From Bacteroidales bacterium (lineage in GTDB: Bacteria > Bacteroidota > Bacteroidia > Bacteroidales > UBA3824): a DNA stretch of 62,017 nucleotides. A program made the translations under genes and the position numbers. The notes beneath the pieces are model-generated. The model did no database searches, was not told where the DNA came from, and saw only the letters and a list, made by a program, of their open reading frames with translations. The stretch is taken from contig JAFPYR010000010.1 of the NCBI GenBank assembly GCA_017412115.1, forward strand, positions 1-62,017, given 5' to 3'. Below, piece after piece: positions 34,578 to 43,900 of this stretch (positions are counted from its first letter, which is position 1; each line of letters starts with the position of its first letter).

Positions 34578-36146
34578 ATGAGACGATTCAACATAACAGG
34601 CATTTGCTATCCGAACAAGCATTATATGGTAGATATTAGCGACAGACTTTCAAAAATTGAAAGTCTTGTTGAAATAGGTCAATATATCACCATAAATCGT
34701 GGTCGTCAATACGGAAAGACAACCACACTTTTTCATTTGGCTAATAGGCTGAGTGATAAATATGTGGTGTTCTATTTTAGTATTGAAGATTTTACGGAAA
34801 AAGAGTACAAAAATATTAATGCACTTTCATACGCTTTTCTTAAAGAGATGAAAGAACAAATATATTCTCCTACTCTCAAAAATGCAACAGATTTCTTAAA
34901 AAACTCACTTGTAGATATTGTTAAGCACAATTCTGAAAAAAAAGAAATTGATTTGGATGATTTTTCTGATTTTATAGGAGCCATATGTGCTGATTCACCC
35001 AAACCAATAGTTTTAATCATTGATGAATTTGACAGTGCAAGCAACTATGATTCTTTTGTTGAATTTTTGAGAATGTTAAGAAAAAAATTTCTTAACAGAG
35101 TCATTCGTCCCACTTTTCAGTCGGTGATTCTTGCGGGAGTTTACGACATCAAAAATCTTAAATTAAAAGTACGTCCCGAAAGCGAACATCAATACAATTC
35201 GCCGTGGAATATTGCGGAAAAATTTGACGAAAAAATGGCGTTCTCTGTTGAACAAATTAGTCAAATGCTTTCTGACTATGAAAACGACCATAAAACGGGA
35301 ATGAATCTCAATGAGATTTCATCGTTAATCTATGATTACACCTCAGGTTATCCGCTTTTGACATCAAAAATTTGCAAACTCATTGATGAAGAAAATCTTG
35401 GTTGGAACAAAGAAGGCGTTGAAAAATCCGTAAAAATGCTGTTAAAAGAAAACAATACTTTTTTTGATGATTTAGTAAAAAAATTGGACGATTTTTCTGA
35501 AATTAAAATAATGCTGAAAGATATTCTCTATTACGGCAAATCTTTCACGTATAACCCTGACAATAAAGTGCTTAACATCGCAAAGATGTTCAATTATATT
35601 TTTGAAAATAACGGTCGTGTGAAAGTTTCAAACAGAATAATCGAAATGCGGCTTTACAATATATTTTTGAGTGATGAAGAATTAACAAGCGTAACTTACC
35701 GCGAAGGACAAACCGTAAAATCTCAATTCATTGAAAACGGCGAACTTAAAATGGACAAAATCTTGGAACGTTTTGCAGTTCATTTCAATGATATTTATGG
35801 CAGTCAAGATGTTACATTTAAGGAAGAAGAAGGTCGAAGATTCTTTATGCTTTATATCCGTCCGATAATCAACGGCACAGGCAATTACTACATCGAAGCC
35901 GAAACTCGCGACCGCTCTCGTACCGATATGATTATCGACTATCTCGGCAAACAATACATCATCGAAATGAAGATTTGGCGAGGCGATAGTTACAACGAGC
36001 GCAGCGAAAAGCAACTTTCAGAATATCTTGATTATTACCATATTAACAAAGGATATATGCTTTCGTTTTGTTTCAACAAAAACAAAGTGTCAGGCACAAA
36101 GATTATAAAATTTGGCGAAAAAGAAATTTTGGAAGTGGTGGTATAG
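34578..36146 (+). CDS. AAA-like ATPase with C-terminal PD-(D/E)XK nuclease domain
   Basis: The start MRRFNITGICYPNKHYMVDI is set by the promoter. A P-loop (INRGRQYGKTTTLFHLA) and Walker B (VLIIDEFDSASNYDSF) define the AAA-ATPase-like domain (about 15-300). The C-terminal 110 residues carry the nuclease fold PDDEXK_9: the catalytic core is RTDMIIDYLGKQYIIEMKIWRG, with Asp and E-M-K. Members are abundant in Bacteroidota and Clostridia; they are thought to be mobile or defence-associated, but no reaction is established. It stands alone, between a terminator and the Rpn gene. Confidence 0.85.
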   Translation: MRRFNITGICYPNKHYMVDISDRLSKIESLVEIGQYITINRGRQYGKTTTLFHLANRLSDKYVVFYFSIEDFTEKEYKNINALSYAFLKEMKEQIYSPTLKNATDFLKNSLVDIVKHNSEKKEIDLDDFSDFIGAICADSPKPIVLIIDEFDSASNYDSFVEFLRMLRKKFLNRVIRPTFQSVILAGVYDIKNLKLKVRPESEHQYNSPWNIAEKFDEKMAFSVEQISQMLSDYENDHKTGMNLNEISSLIYDYTSGYPLLTSKICKLIDEENLGWNKEGVEKSVKMLLKENNTFFDDLVKKLDDFSEIKIMLKDILYYGKSFTYNPDNKVLNIAKMFNYIFENNGRVKVSNRIIEMRLYNIFLSDEELTSVTYREGQTVKSQFIENGELKMDKILERFAVHFNDIYGSQDVTFKEEEGRRFFMLYIRPIINGTGNYYIEAETRDRSRTDMIIDYLGKQYIIEMKIWRGDSYNERSEKQLSEYLDYYHINKGYMLSFCFNKNKVSGTKIIKFGEKEILEVVV

Positions 36147-36174
36147 AATTTTTGCATTTTTCTCCTAAAAAAGT

Positions 36175-36182
36175 TATTTTTG
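36175..36182 (+). promoter_or_regulatory. -7 element of the Rpn gene
   Basis: TATTTTTG, 20 bp before the start codon, leaving a very short leader. Confidence 0.55.
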
Positions 36183-36201
36183 CCGTCAAAATTAATCCGT
36201 T

Positions 36202-37107
36202 ATGAAATACTACGATCCACGAGCTGACATATTATTCAAAAAGATTTTCGGACGCAACGAAGATTTGACCATCAGTTTTCTTAACGCCATGTTACCGTTG
36301 GAAGGTGATGGCTTGGTTAAAACAATAAAATATCTTCAACCGGAAGTGTTGCCTGTGATTCCCGACCTCAAAGACAGCATTGTAGATGTCTTGTGCGTGG
36401 ATGTTAAAGGTCGCACATTTGTAGTTGAAATGCAGATGTTTTGGACGTCGTATTTTAAACAACGCATACTTTTCAATGCTGCGAAAATGTACGTTACGCA
36501 AATTGAACGTGGCGAAAACTATGATGCGTTGATGCCGGTTTACGGTCTTAACCTTGTGAATGATATTTTTGACACTACGAGCGAAGATTATTATCACCGC
36601 TATACGATGTGCGAACCCTCTAATCCCGAAAAAACTATTGACGGTATTGAATTGTTTTTCTTTGAGTTACCCAAATTTCAACCGAGAACTTTTTCTCAAA
36701 AGAAAATGCAAGTTTTGTGGCTTAAATTTTTGACCGAAATCAACGAAAAAACTATTGATGTAGACCCCGAACTTTTAAAAAATCCTGAAATTTCAAAAGC
36801 GTTAGATATTTGTACATATTTAACACAAGAAGAATTATTGGGTTACGACCGATATTGGGATGCTATCAGCACTGCCAAAACTCTCGCCTCGGGCAAATAC
36901 AAGGACGGTTTGGATGCGGGTCTTGCAAAAGGTCGTGCAGAAGGTCGTGCAGAAGGTGAAAAACTCGGCATTGAAAAAGGTCGTACCGAACAACTCGTTG
37001 AGAGCATTAAAAAGTTCATAGCCAAAGGCTTTGACTTTAACGAAGTTGTAACCACTTTGGAAGTCCCTGCTGACCAAATCCCCGAACTCCGCCGTTTGAT
37101 TTCTTAA
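36202..37107 (+). CDS. Rpn family recombination-promoting nuclease (PDDEXK_2)
   Basis: The 301-residue protein begins MKYYDPRADILFKKIFGRNED, typical of the family, and has the catalytic residues in DSIVDVLCVD and TFVVEMQMFW (D...E-x-Q). The C-terminal region has the GRAEGRAEG charged repeats and the tail FIAKGFDFNEVVTTLEVPAD, then QIPELRRLIS. This is the only complete member of the subfamily whose tail fragments occur at 10.7, 11.8 and 15.3 kb. It is followed by the conserved leader and a lipoprotein gene, so it defines the intact module. The repeat region is a site where copies could recombine. Confidence 0.88.
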   Translation: MKYYDPRADILFKKIFGRNEDLTISFLNAMLPLEGDGLVKTIKYLQPEVLPVIPDLKDSIVDVLCVDVKGRTFVVEMQMFWTSYFKQRILFNAAKMYVTQIERGENYDALMPVYGLNLVNDIFDTTSEDYYHRYTMCEPSNPEKTIDGIELFFFELPKFQPRTFSQKKMQVLWLKFLTEINEKTIDVDPELLKNPEISKALDICTYLTQEELLGYDRYWDAISTAKTLASGKYKDGLDAGLAKGRAEGRAEGEKLGIEKGRTEQLVESIKKFIAKGFDFNEVVTTLEVPADQIPELRRLIS

Positions 37108-37285
37108 CCCTTAACACTAATTTAACACATATTTTTTGCGTGTTAAAATTATTTGATTTTACTTTACAGCGCAAATAAAATCAATAGCAACCAACGATGA
37201 AGAAAATTAATATATCAAACTTTACAAAATGTAAAACGGGGGGGTAAAAAGTACTTTACTTTTTACTTCTTCTAAATATAATGCA
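37108..37285 (+). repeat. Conserved Rpn-lipoprotein intergenic module, copy 3, with G7 tract
   Basis: Blocks shared with the copies at 11.7 and 15.2 kb: TTAACACTAATTTAACAC, then CTTTACAAAATGTAAAA, a run of seven G (37238-37244), and GTAAAAAGTA. Here the last block is half of a perfect inverted repeat, GTAAAAAGTA-CTT-TACTTTTTAC. No gene lies in it. Confidence 0.7.
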
Positions 37286-37332
37286 AATCCCTTGCGGACG
37301 GAAAATTTAATTCTGTCCGCAAGGGATTTTTT
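37286..37332 (+). terminator. Terminator-like hairpin in the lipoprotein leader
   Basis: Arms AATCCCTTGCGGAC and GTCCGCAAGGGATT followed by a T-run, 55 bp before the lipoprotein ATG. The sequence after it (TATATAATTTTTTTAAAA, then ATCATAAATT) matches copy 2. It may end Rpn transcription or act as an attenuator for the lipoprotein. Confidence 0.8.
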
Positions 37333-37386
37333 GTTTTGTATATAATTTTTTTAAAAATCATAAATTCTAAAATAAGGAGGAAAAAA

Positions 37387-38460
37387 ATGAAAAAAGCATT
37401 TTTAAAATTTTTACCGATAGCGGCGGCAGTTCTTCTTGCAACGTCTTGCAGCAAGGACGACGGCTATGAGCGCAACGTAGTTGTCATCAAAAATACCGAA
37501 AACAACGAAGTTGTTAATAACGGAGCAGAAGACGGAGCTCCTGAAAAAGTTACCGTAACATTCAATGTTTCGGGCGGTACGGGTACAGCTGAGCCTCAAA
37601 CCGTAGAAAAAGGTTCAAAAATAACTTTACCCAATGGCGACGGCTTGACGAAAAAAGGTTACGAATTTTTAGGTTGGAGCTTAACTGAAAACGGTAATGT
37701 CATTACAGAATACACTGCGACCGACAAAGAAGTAACGCTTTATGCTGTGTGGGAGCAAGTTATTTTTACCGTGACGTTTGACACCGACGGCGGTACGGGA
37801 ACAATTGAGGCTCAAACAATTGAAAAAGGCAAAACCGCAACCGAACCGACAACCAAACCGTCAAAAGAAGACTATGTGTTTATGGGTTGGTATAACGGAG
37901 AAACTGAATACGACTTTACCACAACCGTAACAGCAGACATAACTTTGAAGGCTGCGTGGTTGGAGGTTTTTGTTGACCTCGGTTTGCCGTCAGGTCTTCT
38001 TTGGACAACTTGCAACATAGGAGCAAATAGACCTGAAGAATGCGGCGACTACTATGCTTGGGGTAAAAGTAAAACAGTTGCTACCGAAAAACTCGGTTCA
38101 GATTATCGTATGCCTACAATCGATGAATGGCAAGAACTCTTCAACGATGCGTACACATATAACGAGTGGACATACGACTACGCTGGTACTAATGTTGCGG
38201 GTCGTATAGTATACAAGAAAAAGGAGAGTGATAGTTATACATTAAATGATACGCATATCTTCCTTCCGGCTGCCGGCTCCCGTGACGGTTCAAGTGTGGA
38301 CGGTATTGGCTTCGTTGGCAACTACTGGACGCCGACGCCCCACCCGGACTTCTCGTCCGATGCCTACTACTTCTACTTCGATTCGAGATACTCCGTTCGC
38401 GACTACGAATACCGTACCTCCGGTCTTACGGTTCGTGCGGTTCGGATTTCGCAGAACTGA
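37387..38460 (+). CDS. InlB-repeat / FISUMP lipoprotein with atypical C-terminal region
   Basis: The start has a good ribosome site (AAGGAGG). The lipoprotein signal (IAAAVLLATSCSKDD) is nearly identical to that of the 13.4-kb lipoprotein. Two InlB-type B repeats follow (about 55-135 and 137-210: VTFNVSGGTGTAEPQTVEKG, VTFDTDGGTGTIEAQTIEKG). A FISUMP domain (about 212-357) begins FVDLGLPSGLLWTTCNIGA, has GDYYAWG and YRMPTIDEWQEL, and ends with RTSGLTVRAVRISQN. From about base 38268 the DNA turns GC-rich with many codons ending in C, while the protein stays in family register. FISUMP domains are known targets of diversity-generating retroelements in Bacteroides; this gene may be one. It is exposed on the cell surface if exported like its relatives. 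Confidence 0.85.
   Translation: MKKAFLKFLPIAAAVLLATSCSKDDGYERNVVVIKNTENNEVVNNGAEDGAPEKVTVTFNVSGGTGTAEPQTVEKGSKITLPNGDGLTKKGYEFLGWSLTENGNVITEYTATDKEVTLYAVWEQVIFTVTFDTDGGTGTIEAQTIEKGKTATEPTTKPSKEDYVFMGWYNGETEYDFTTTVTADITLKAAWLEVFVDLGLPSGLLWTTCNIGANRPEECGDYYAWGKSKTVATEKLGSDYRMPTIDEWQELFNDAYTYNEWTYDYAGTNVAGRIVYKKKESDSYTLNDTHIFLPAAGSRDGSSVDGIGFVGNYWTPTPHPDFSSDAYYFYFDSRYSVRDYEYRTSGLTVRAVRISQN
38268..38457 (+). other. Candidate variable region of a diversity-generating retroelement target
   Basis: Of the 100 bases from 38268 to 38367 about 64 are G or C, against well under half just upstream in the same gene. The encoded stretch SRDGSSVDGIGFVGNYWTP, then DAYYFYFDSRYSVRDYEYR and SGLTVRAV, resembles variable regions of Bacteroides FISUMP-type target proteins. 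Codons at the probable variable sites are of NNC/NNT type (TAC TTC GAT TCC GTT CGC GAC). No reverse transcriptase or template repeat lies in the window. Confidence 0.45.
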
Positions 38461-38471
38461 CCATATTTTTA

Positions 38472-38499
38472 TTAGCCGCTAAATGCGGCTAATTTTTTT
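38472..38499 (+). terminator. Terminator after the FISUMP lipoprotein
   Basis: Arms TTAGCCGC and GCGGCTAA with a five-base loop and seven T. Confidence 0.85.
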
Positions 38500-38519
38500 G
38501 CATTTTTCCGCAAACCTCT

Positions 38520-38527
38520 TATTTTTG
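38520..38527 (+). promoter_or_regulatory. -7 element of the second Rpn gene
   Basis: TATTTTTG, 28 bp before the start codon, directly after the terminator. Confidence 0.55.
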
Positions 38528-38554
38528 CGCCGAAACATTTAAAGCACAAATATT

Positions 38555-39412
38555 ATGTCAAAATACCTTGACCCGAAAGCGGATTTAACGTTCAAAAAAG
38601 TCTTCGGCGAGCATCCTAACCTTGTTTTAAGCCTTTTGAATGCCCTTTTGCCGTTGCCCGAAGGTATGACAATCGAAAAGGTTGAATATCTTACTGCCGA
38701 AAACGTCCCCGAAAATCCGGCAAAAAAATATTCAATTGTATATGTCCGTTGCACCGACAATAAAGGACGCGGCTTCATTGTGGAAATGCAGAATTATTGG
38801 AACAAAGAATTTTTCTCGCGGACACTTTTTAACGCGGCTTCGATGTATTCCAAGCAGTTGGCAAAAGGTAATCCGTTTGAAAAGTTGAAAGAAGTTTACG
38901 CATTGGCACTTGTTAACGATGAAGCATTTGATTATGAGGGCGATAACGGCTATATGCAAGAGTTTTATATTATCAACAAAAAGCATACATCCGACATTCA
39001 TCGTGATTTGTCTCTGATATTTATTGAACTAAAAAAATACAAACCGTTAGACCGTGGTAGCCGTGCGATAAAAGAATTGTGGCTCAGATTTTTAACAGAA
39101 ATCAACGAACAGACCGAAACAGTTGATGCCGTAATGCTTGAAAATCCCGAAATTAGTCAAGCGTTAGAAATTGTTGAACGTTCAGCGTATTCCGACGGTG
39201 ACCTTTATGCTTACGAAGATTATTTGCTCGAATTGATGACACAGCACAGCTCCGTAGAAAGTGCAAGAAGTGAAGGTCGTGCAGAAGGTAGAGCCGAGGG
39301 CGAGAAACAAAAAGCCATTGAAATGGCGCGTATGATGAAAGCGGACAACGAACCGCTTGAAAAAATTATGCGATATTCCGGCTTAACTTTAGACGAAATC
39401 CAAAAAATCTAA
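38555..39412 (+). CDS. Rpn family protein with altered catalytic Asp
   Basis: The 285-residue protein starts MSKYLDPKADLTFKKVFGEHP and follows the PDDEXK_2 pattern. In the active-site strand it reads YSIVYVRCTD, with Tyr63 where the gene at 36.2 kb and family members have Asp (SIVDV); the second part FIVEMQNYW keeps E-x-Q. A single base change (GAT to TAT) would explain this, and the nuclease is predicted inactive. The C-terminus has GRAEGRAEGEKQ and an end (EPLEKIMRYSGLTLDEIQKI) unlike the FDFDKAV tails, so it belongs to another subgroup. Confidence 0.85.
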   Translation: MSKYLDPKADLTFKKVFGEHPNLVLSLLNALLPLPEGMTIEKVEYLTAENVPENPAKKYSIVYVRCTDNKGRGFIVEMQNYWNKEFFSRTLFNAASMYSKQLAKGNPFEKLKEVYALALVNDEAFDYEGDNGYMQEFYIINKKHTSDIHRDLSLIFIELKKYKPLDRGSRAIKELWLRFLTEINEQTETVDAVMLENPEISQALEIVERSAYSDGDLYAYEDYLLELMTQHSSVESARSEGRAEGRAEGEKQKAIEMARMMKADNEPLEKIMRYSGLTLDEIQKI

Positions 39413-39418
39413 AATTTT

Positions 39419-40054
39419 TTATTGACGATATTTTTCGTTATGTTCTTTTTCTGCTTCTTCAAAATCGCGGTACTCTTTTTTCATTGTTGAGTATTCTGAG
39501 GACGACATTTTTTGGTAAACAGATATTGCGTATATCGGGTTAAAATCGTTATCTCCTTTACCTGTTGATTTTAGTGCCATATATTCTTTGACAATTAAAT
39601 GTTGTGAATCCGCTTTGAGAATTACAAAATCTGCTTCTCCACGTTTACCGTCATTATCAACCCAATAAATAGTTGATGTTTCGTCGTCATATTCTGAATT
39701 TGATTTCCTAAAAACTGGACCTAATCCCATAGACAAATCGTGGTAATAGTTTAGATAATAATTATCATCAAAATAATAATCTGAAGGTCCTCCGCCCAAC
39801 AACTCGTCATAATATCCGCGGCTGAAATCAACGCTGCCGTCTTCTTTGATTTCGTTTGACGAAACCCATTTCCAAGCTTTTCCGGAAATTTTTGAAAGAA
39901 AATCTTCTTTGCTTATTTTATTAGGATTTGACCAAACTGTTTGAATTTCATATTCATCAGTCGTAAAATCTTGCGTGTCTTTTGAACATGATGGCATCGC
40001 AAAAGACATAGCGGTAATAGATAGTACTGCAAATAGTTGTTTTGTGTTAATCAT
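39419..40054 (-). CDS. Lipoprotein of unknown function
   Basis: A lipoprotein signal (AVLSITAMSFAMPSCSKDTQ) precedes about 190 residues with many Asp, Ser and Tyr and a helical basic/acidic end (KKEYRDFEEAEKEHNEKYRQ). No domain recognised; the central part (GKAWKWVSSNEIKEDGSVDF, TIYWVDNDGKRGEADFVIL) suggests a small beta-barrel like lipocalin-type lipoproteins, which is only an impression. It is convergent with the Rpn gene, 6 bp apart. Confidence 0.7.
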   Translation of the reverse strand: MINTKQLFAVLSITAMSFAMPSCSKDTQDFTTDEYEIQTVWSNPNKISKEDFLSKISGKAWKWVSSNEIKEDGSVDFSRGYYDELLGGGPSDYYFDDNYYLNYYHDLSMGLGPVFRKSNSEYDDETSTIYWVDNDGKRGEADFVILKADSQHLIVKEYMALKSTGKGDNDFNPIYAISVYQKMSSSEYSTMKKEYRDFEEAEKEHNEKYRQ

Positions 40055-40161
40055 AATTAATACTTGTTAAATAAATTTAGTTATTCGTTTTTATAACACT
40101 TTCAAACTGAAAAACCCTACGAAAATCACCTGTTTTTTTTCGTGGAAACAAAATTTTCGTA

Positions 40162-40169
40162 TAATTTTG
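40162..40169 (+). promoter_or_regulatory. -7 element of the DUF2461 gene
   Basis: TAATTTTG, 16 bp before the start codon. Confidence 0.5.
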
Positions 40170-40185
40170 CAAAAAAATTATACAA

Positions 40186-40905
40186 ATGAAAAAATACGAC
40201 GTTGAATTGATGTTTGATTTTTTAAGACAAATAAAAATCAACAACAATACAGAATGGTTTCACGCCAACAAAAGTTTTTACGAAAAAGCCCGTGACGGTT
40301 TCAAAGAAATGAGTCAGGAAATTCTGACTAAAATGCAAAACATAGACCCGAAACTTCAAGGTTTGGAAATTAAAAATTGCATTTTCCGTTTCAATCGTGA
40401 TACGAGGTTTTCTATTGACAAAGCACCTTACAAAAGGCATTTCGGAGTATATCTTGTTCCGGGCGGAAAAAAGAAAGTAGGAGCGGGGTATTATCTTCAT
40501 CTTCAACCACTTGATATAGACGATGAAGAATACGGTCAATCGCTTTTAGATGTCGGAATTTATATGCCGCCCTCAAAAGCCGCCAAAATTATCCGCGAAG
40601 AAATTTTTTACGGTGGTGGCGAAAAACTTCAAAATTTTCTTGACCGTCAAGACGTAAAAGAACGTTTCACTGAAAGTTTTGAGAAAGACAATTTGTTGAA
40701 AGTTTTGCCGAAAAATCTTAAAAATTCTCCTTACGATAATTTAATCCGTCATAAAAACTGGGATTTATTACATTTACTTTCCGATGAAGATTGTTTCAAA
40801 GAGGATTTTGTGGATTATGTTATCGAGACTTTTAAAATCGGAAAAGATTGGAACGACTTTTTTAATGAGGTTTTGGAAGACTGCAATTTTGAAAGCATTT
40901 TTTAA
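40186..40905 (+). CDS. DUF2461 family protein
   Basis: The 239-residue protein shows the family blocks FLRQIKINNNTEWFHANKSFYEKA, IFRFNRDTRFSIDKAPYKRHFG and GAGYYLHLQP near the middle. No enzymatic role is established for the family, which is widespread in Bacteroidota and Actinobacteria. It is transcribed alone in front of the second SpoIIE sensor. Confidence 0.88.
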   Translation: MKKYDVELMFDFLRQIKINNNTEWFHANKSFYEKARDGFKEMSQEILTKMQNIDPKLQGLEIKNCIFRFNRDTRFSIDKAPYKRHFGVYLVPGGKKKVGAGYYLHLQPLDIDDEEYGQSLLDVGIYMPPSKAAKIIREEIFYGGGEKLQNFLDRQDVKERFTESFEKDNLLKVLPKNLKNSPYDNLIRHKNWDLLHLLSDEDCFKEDFVDYVIETFKIGKDWNDFFNEVLEDCNFESIF

Positions 40906-40981
40906 GGAAAAAATAATAAAAAAAATTTTGACCAGCTGTTTTTTATTTTTAAATTAGCATTTTTCAGTAAAGAAAGTTGCG

Positions 40982-43900
40982 ATGAGATACTTATATATAT
41001 TATGGATTGTGATGCTTTCGGTTGTTTGTCAGAATGTTTTCGGACAAATTAAACAGTCTGGTTCGCCGTATATCAGAAATTATACGGCAAAGGATTTTCC
41101 GGCTAACAATCAGAATTGGTGCATTTTAACCGATACCTTAGGCGTAATGTATTTCGGAAATACAAACGGCGTTTTGATTTTCGACGGTATTACGTGGAAT
41201 TTAATTAAAACTCCTAAAAAAACAGCCGTTAGAGCTTTGGCGTTGGACAAGGAAAAAAATTCCGTTTATGTCGGCTCTGCTAATGATTTCGGATATTTAA
41301 AACCCGACAGTACAGGGTGTTTAAAATATCAGACTTTGACGGATTCCGTTATCGCTAAAAAAAATCCTAATATAACCTCTATCGTTAAAACCAAAAATGA
41401 AGGTGTTATTTTTGAAACGGCTCAAGAACTTTATATTTTGAAAGATGACGGAAGACTCTCTACCGTTACTTTGCCTGTTGATAAAATTGCCGTTAAACCC
41501 GAAGACGGAACACGTTTCAAAGGTGTTTTTGAGGTAGGGGACAAGGTTTATGTCAATCATACCGGCGCAGGAATTATGGAATTGAAGGCCGGCGCACTTT
41601 TCAGAGATATTGATTTAATAAGAGCCGGACATGATATTTACGCCATGATTCAAGCCGGGGACAGCATTGTTATTATTAACAGAGAAGAAGGTATTTTTGT
41701 CGGAGGTAAATCGGGTTGTCATAAATTTGAAAATGAATTAACACCTTTAATCCTCAAGGATGTTTATTGCGTTTTAAGGCTTCATGACGGATGTTTTGCT
41801 TTCGGTACGATTTCCAAAGGCTTGATAATCACTGATAAATATCTTAATGTTATCAAAACGGGGCTTTTGAAAAATTATCAGATTTATAATCTTTTTGAAG
41901 ATTCTTCAAATTTGGTTTGGGCGGCCACTAACAACGGTTTGGCGGTCGTGGATTTGTATTCGCCTTTTTCGTACTTTCCTAATTTTTCAACGGGTATTTC
42001 GGGAACAATTAGAAGCGTACTTTCTTATAACGGTGTGGTTTATCTTGGAACTGATGCAGTTTATGCTTGTGCGGTTGATTCCCTTAATGAACCTCATTTT
42101 AAGGAACTTAAAAATCAAAGCGGAAGAAGTGCCGTTTGGAAACTTGATACTGTTGCAGGCTCGGTAATCGGCGGAACAAATCTTGGTCTTATTTCTATTA
42201 GAAACGGTGTTCTGACCAATGTGGACAGGGACAGAAATATTTTTAATTTTGTAATTCCGAAAGAAAATCCTAATCTGATGGTTGCCGTAGGCGGTAGCGG
42301 TTTTACGGTTTATGAATGTAAGGACGGCGTTTGGGCGCATAAAAACGGTGTTGAAGGTTTCGATTTCAGAGTCAGAAATATTGCTCAAGATTCCAAAGGC
42401 GCATATTGGGTTTCGGAAAAAAGCACGGGTGTTTATCAAGTGCATTTCAACGAAAATTTCAATTATGTTCAGGATATTAAGAATTATAATTCCGGCAAAG
42501 GTTTGCCCGCTGCAATCGGAAATTATTTGTTTGATACGGGAAAAGAACTTGTAATCGGAACCTCTGACGGTTTTTATAAATATAACAATGATTCCGACAA
42601 GTTTTTTAAATACGATGCCATGAACAAGGCTTTCAACAACAATGTCGGTTATGAGTTTATGTATACTGATCCTTTGGATAATATTTGGATAAAACGAGTG
42701 ATTTCCAACAAGAAAGATCCTAACGTACAGCATTGGCTTTTAGAGCGTTATAAATATGACGGGGATAGTCAGGCGGTATGTTTGACAGAGCCTTTTTTGC
42801 CGTATACCGACCATATTTATTCAGTCGGTTATGTAGGGGACAGTTGTTATATAATCGGCGATCAGGATGGTTATGTGCATTATGACGAAAAAATTAAAAA
42901 AGATTTTTCGCTTCCTTACAAGGCTTTGATTCGTAATGTTGAAAACATTGCTAACGATTCTATTCTCGCCGGTGAGGCTTTTGAAAAGGAAGTTTTGGTT
43001 TTGCCTTATTCGGAGCGCAGTATAAGAATTGCTTTTTCGGCGGCAAGTTACGAGTATCCTGAGTTTTTAAGATTTAAGACTTATATGGAAAACAACGATG
43101 ACGGCTGGACGGATTTCAGAAACGAAACCGTTAAGGAATATTCTAATCTTAGTCCCGGAACGTATGTTTTTCATGTTATTGCCAAAAACTGTTACGACAA
43201 CGAAAGTCAGGAGGCAAAGCTGACTATCAAAATTATTGCTCCGTGGTATATGTCGCTTTGGGCTATGATTTTTTACGTTTTGGTTTTCGCACTTTTGATT
43301 TGGCTTATTGTTAAGGCTTATACAAAAAAACTTATCCGCGACAAACAAAAACTTGAGCAAATCGTTGAACAACGTACAGCCGAAATACGTCAGCAGAGCA
43401 AACTCATTATGGAAAAAAATGAGGAAATTACCGAGAAGAACAAAAGTATTACTGATAGTATCGAATACGCTTTGCATATTCAGCAGGCGATGTTGCCCTT
43501 AAAAGACAAAATTGACAACGCTTTGCCGATTAATTTTATACTTTACCGTCCTAAAGATATTGTCAGCGGTGATTATTATTGGTTTGCTGAGACTGACAAA
43601 AAAATAATTATAACGGCAGCCGATTGTACGGGACACGGTGTTCCGGGTGCGTTTATGAGTATGATAGGTTCGCAGATTTTAACGGAAATTATCTCTGACG
43701 GTATTACCTCCGCCGATGAAATTTTAACGAATCAGAACTTTAGAATCCGTAAAGCCTTGAAACAGGATACGACCGAAAATCATGACGGTATGGATATGGC
43801 TCTTTGTTCTATTGACAAGGAAACTCACATGGTGGAATATGCCGGTGCAAAAAATCCTTTGATTTTTATTCAAAACGAAGAGATTCAGACCATTAAAGCC

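Noticed and set aside
41987..42733. Minus-strand frame of 248 codons inside the second SpoIIE sensor
   Set aside because: It is an antisense shadow of an intact, well-recognised gene.
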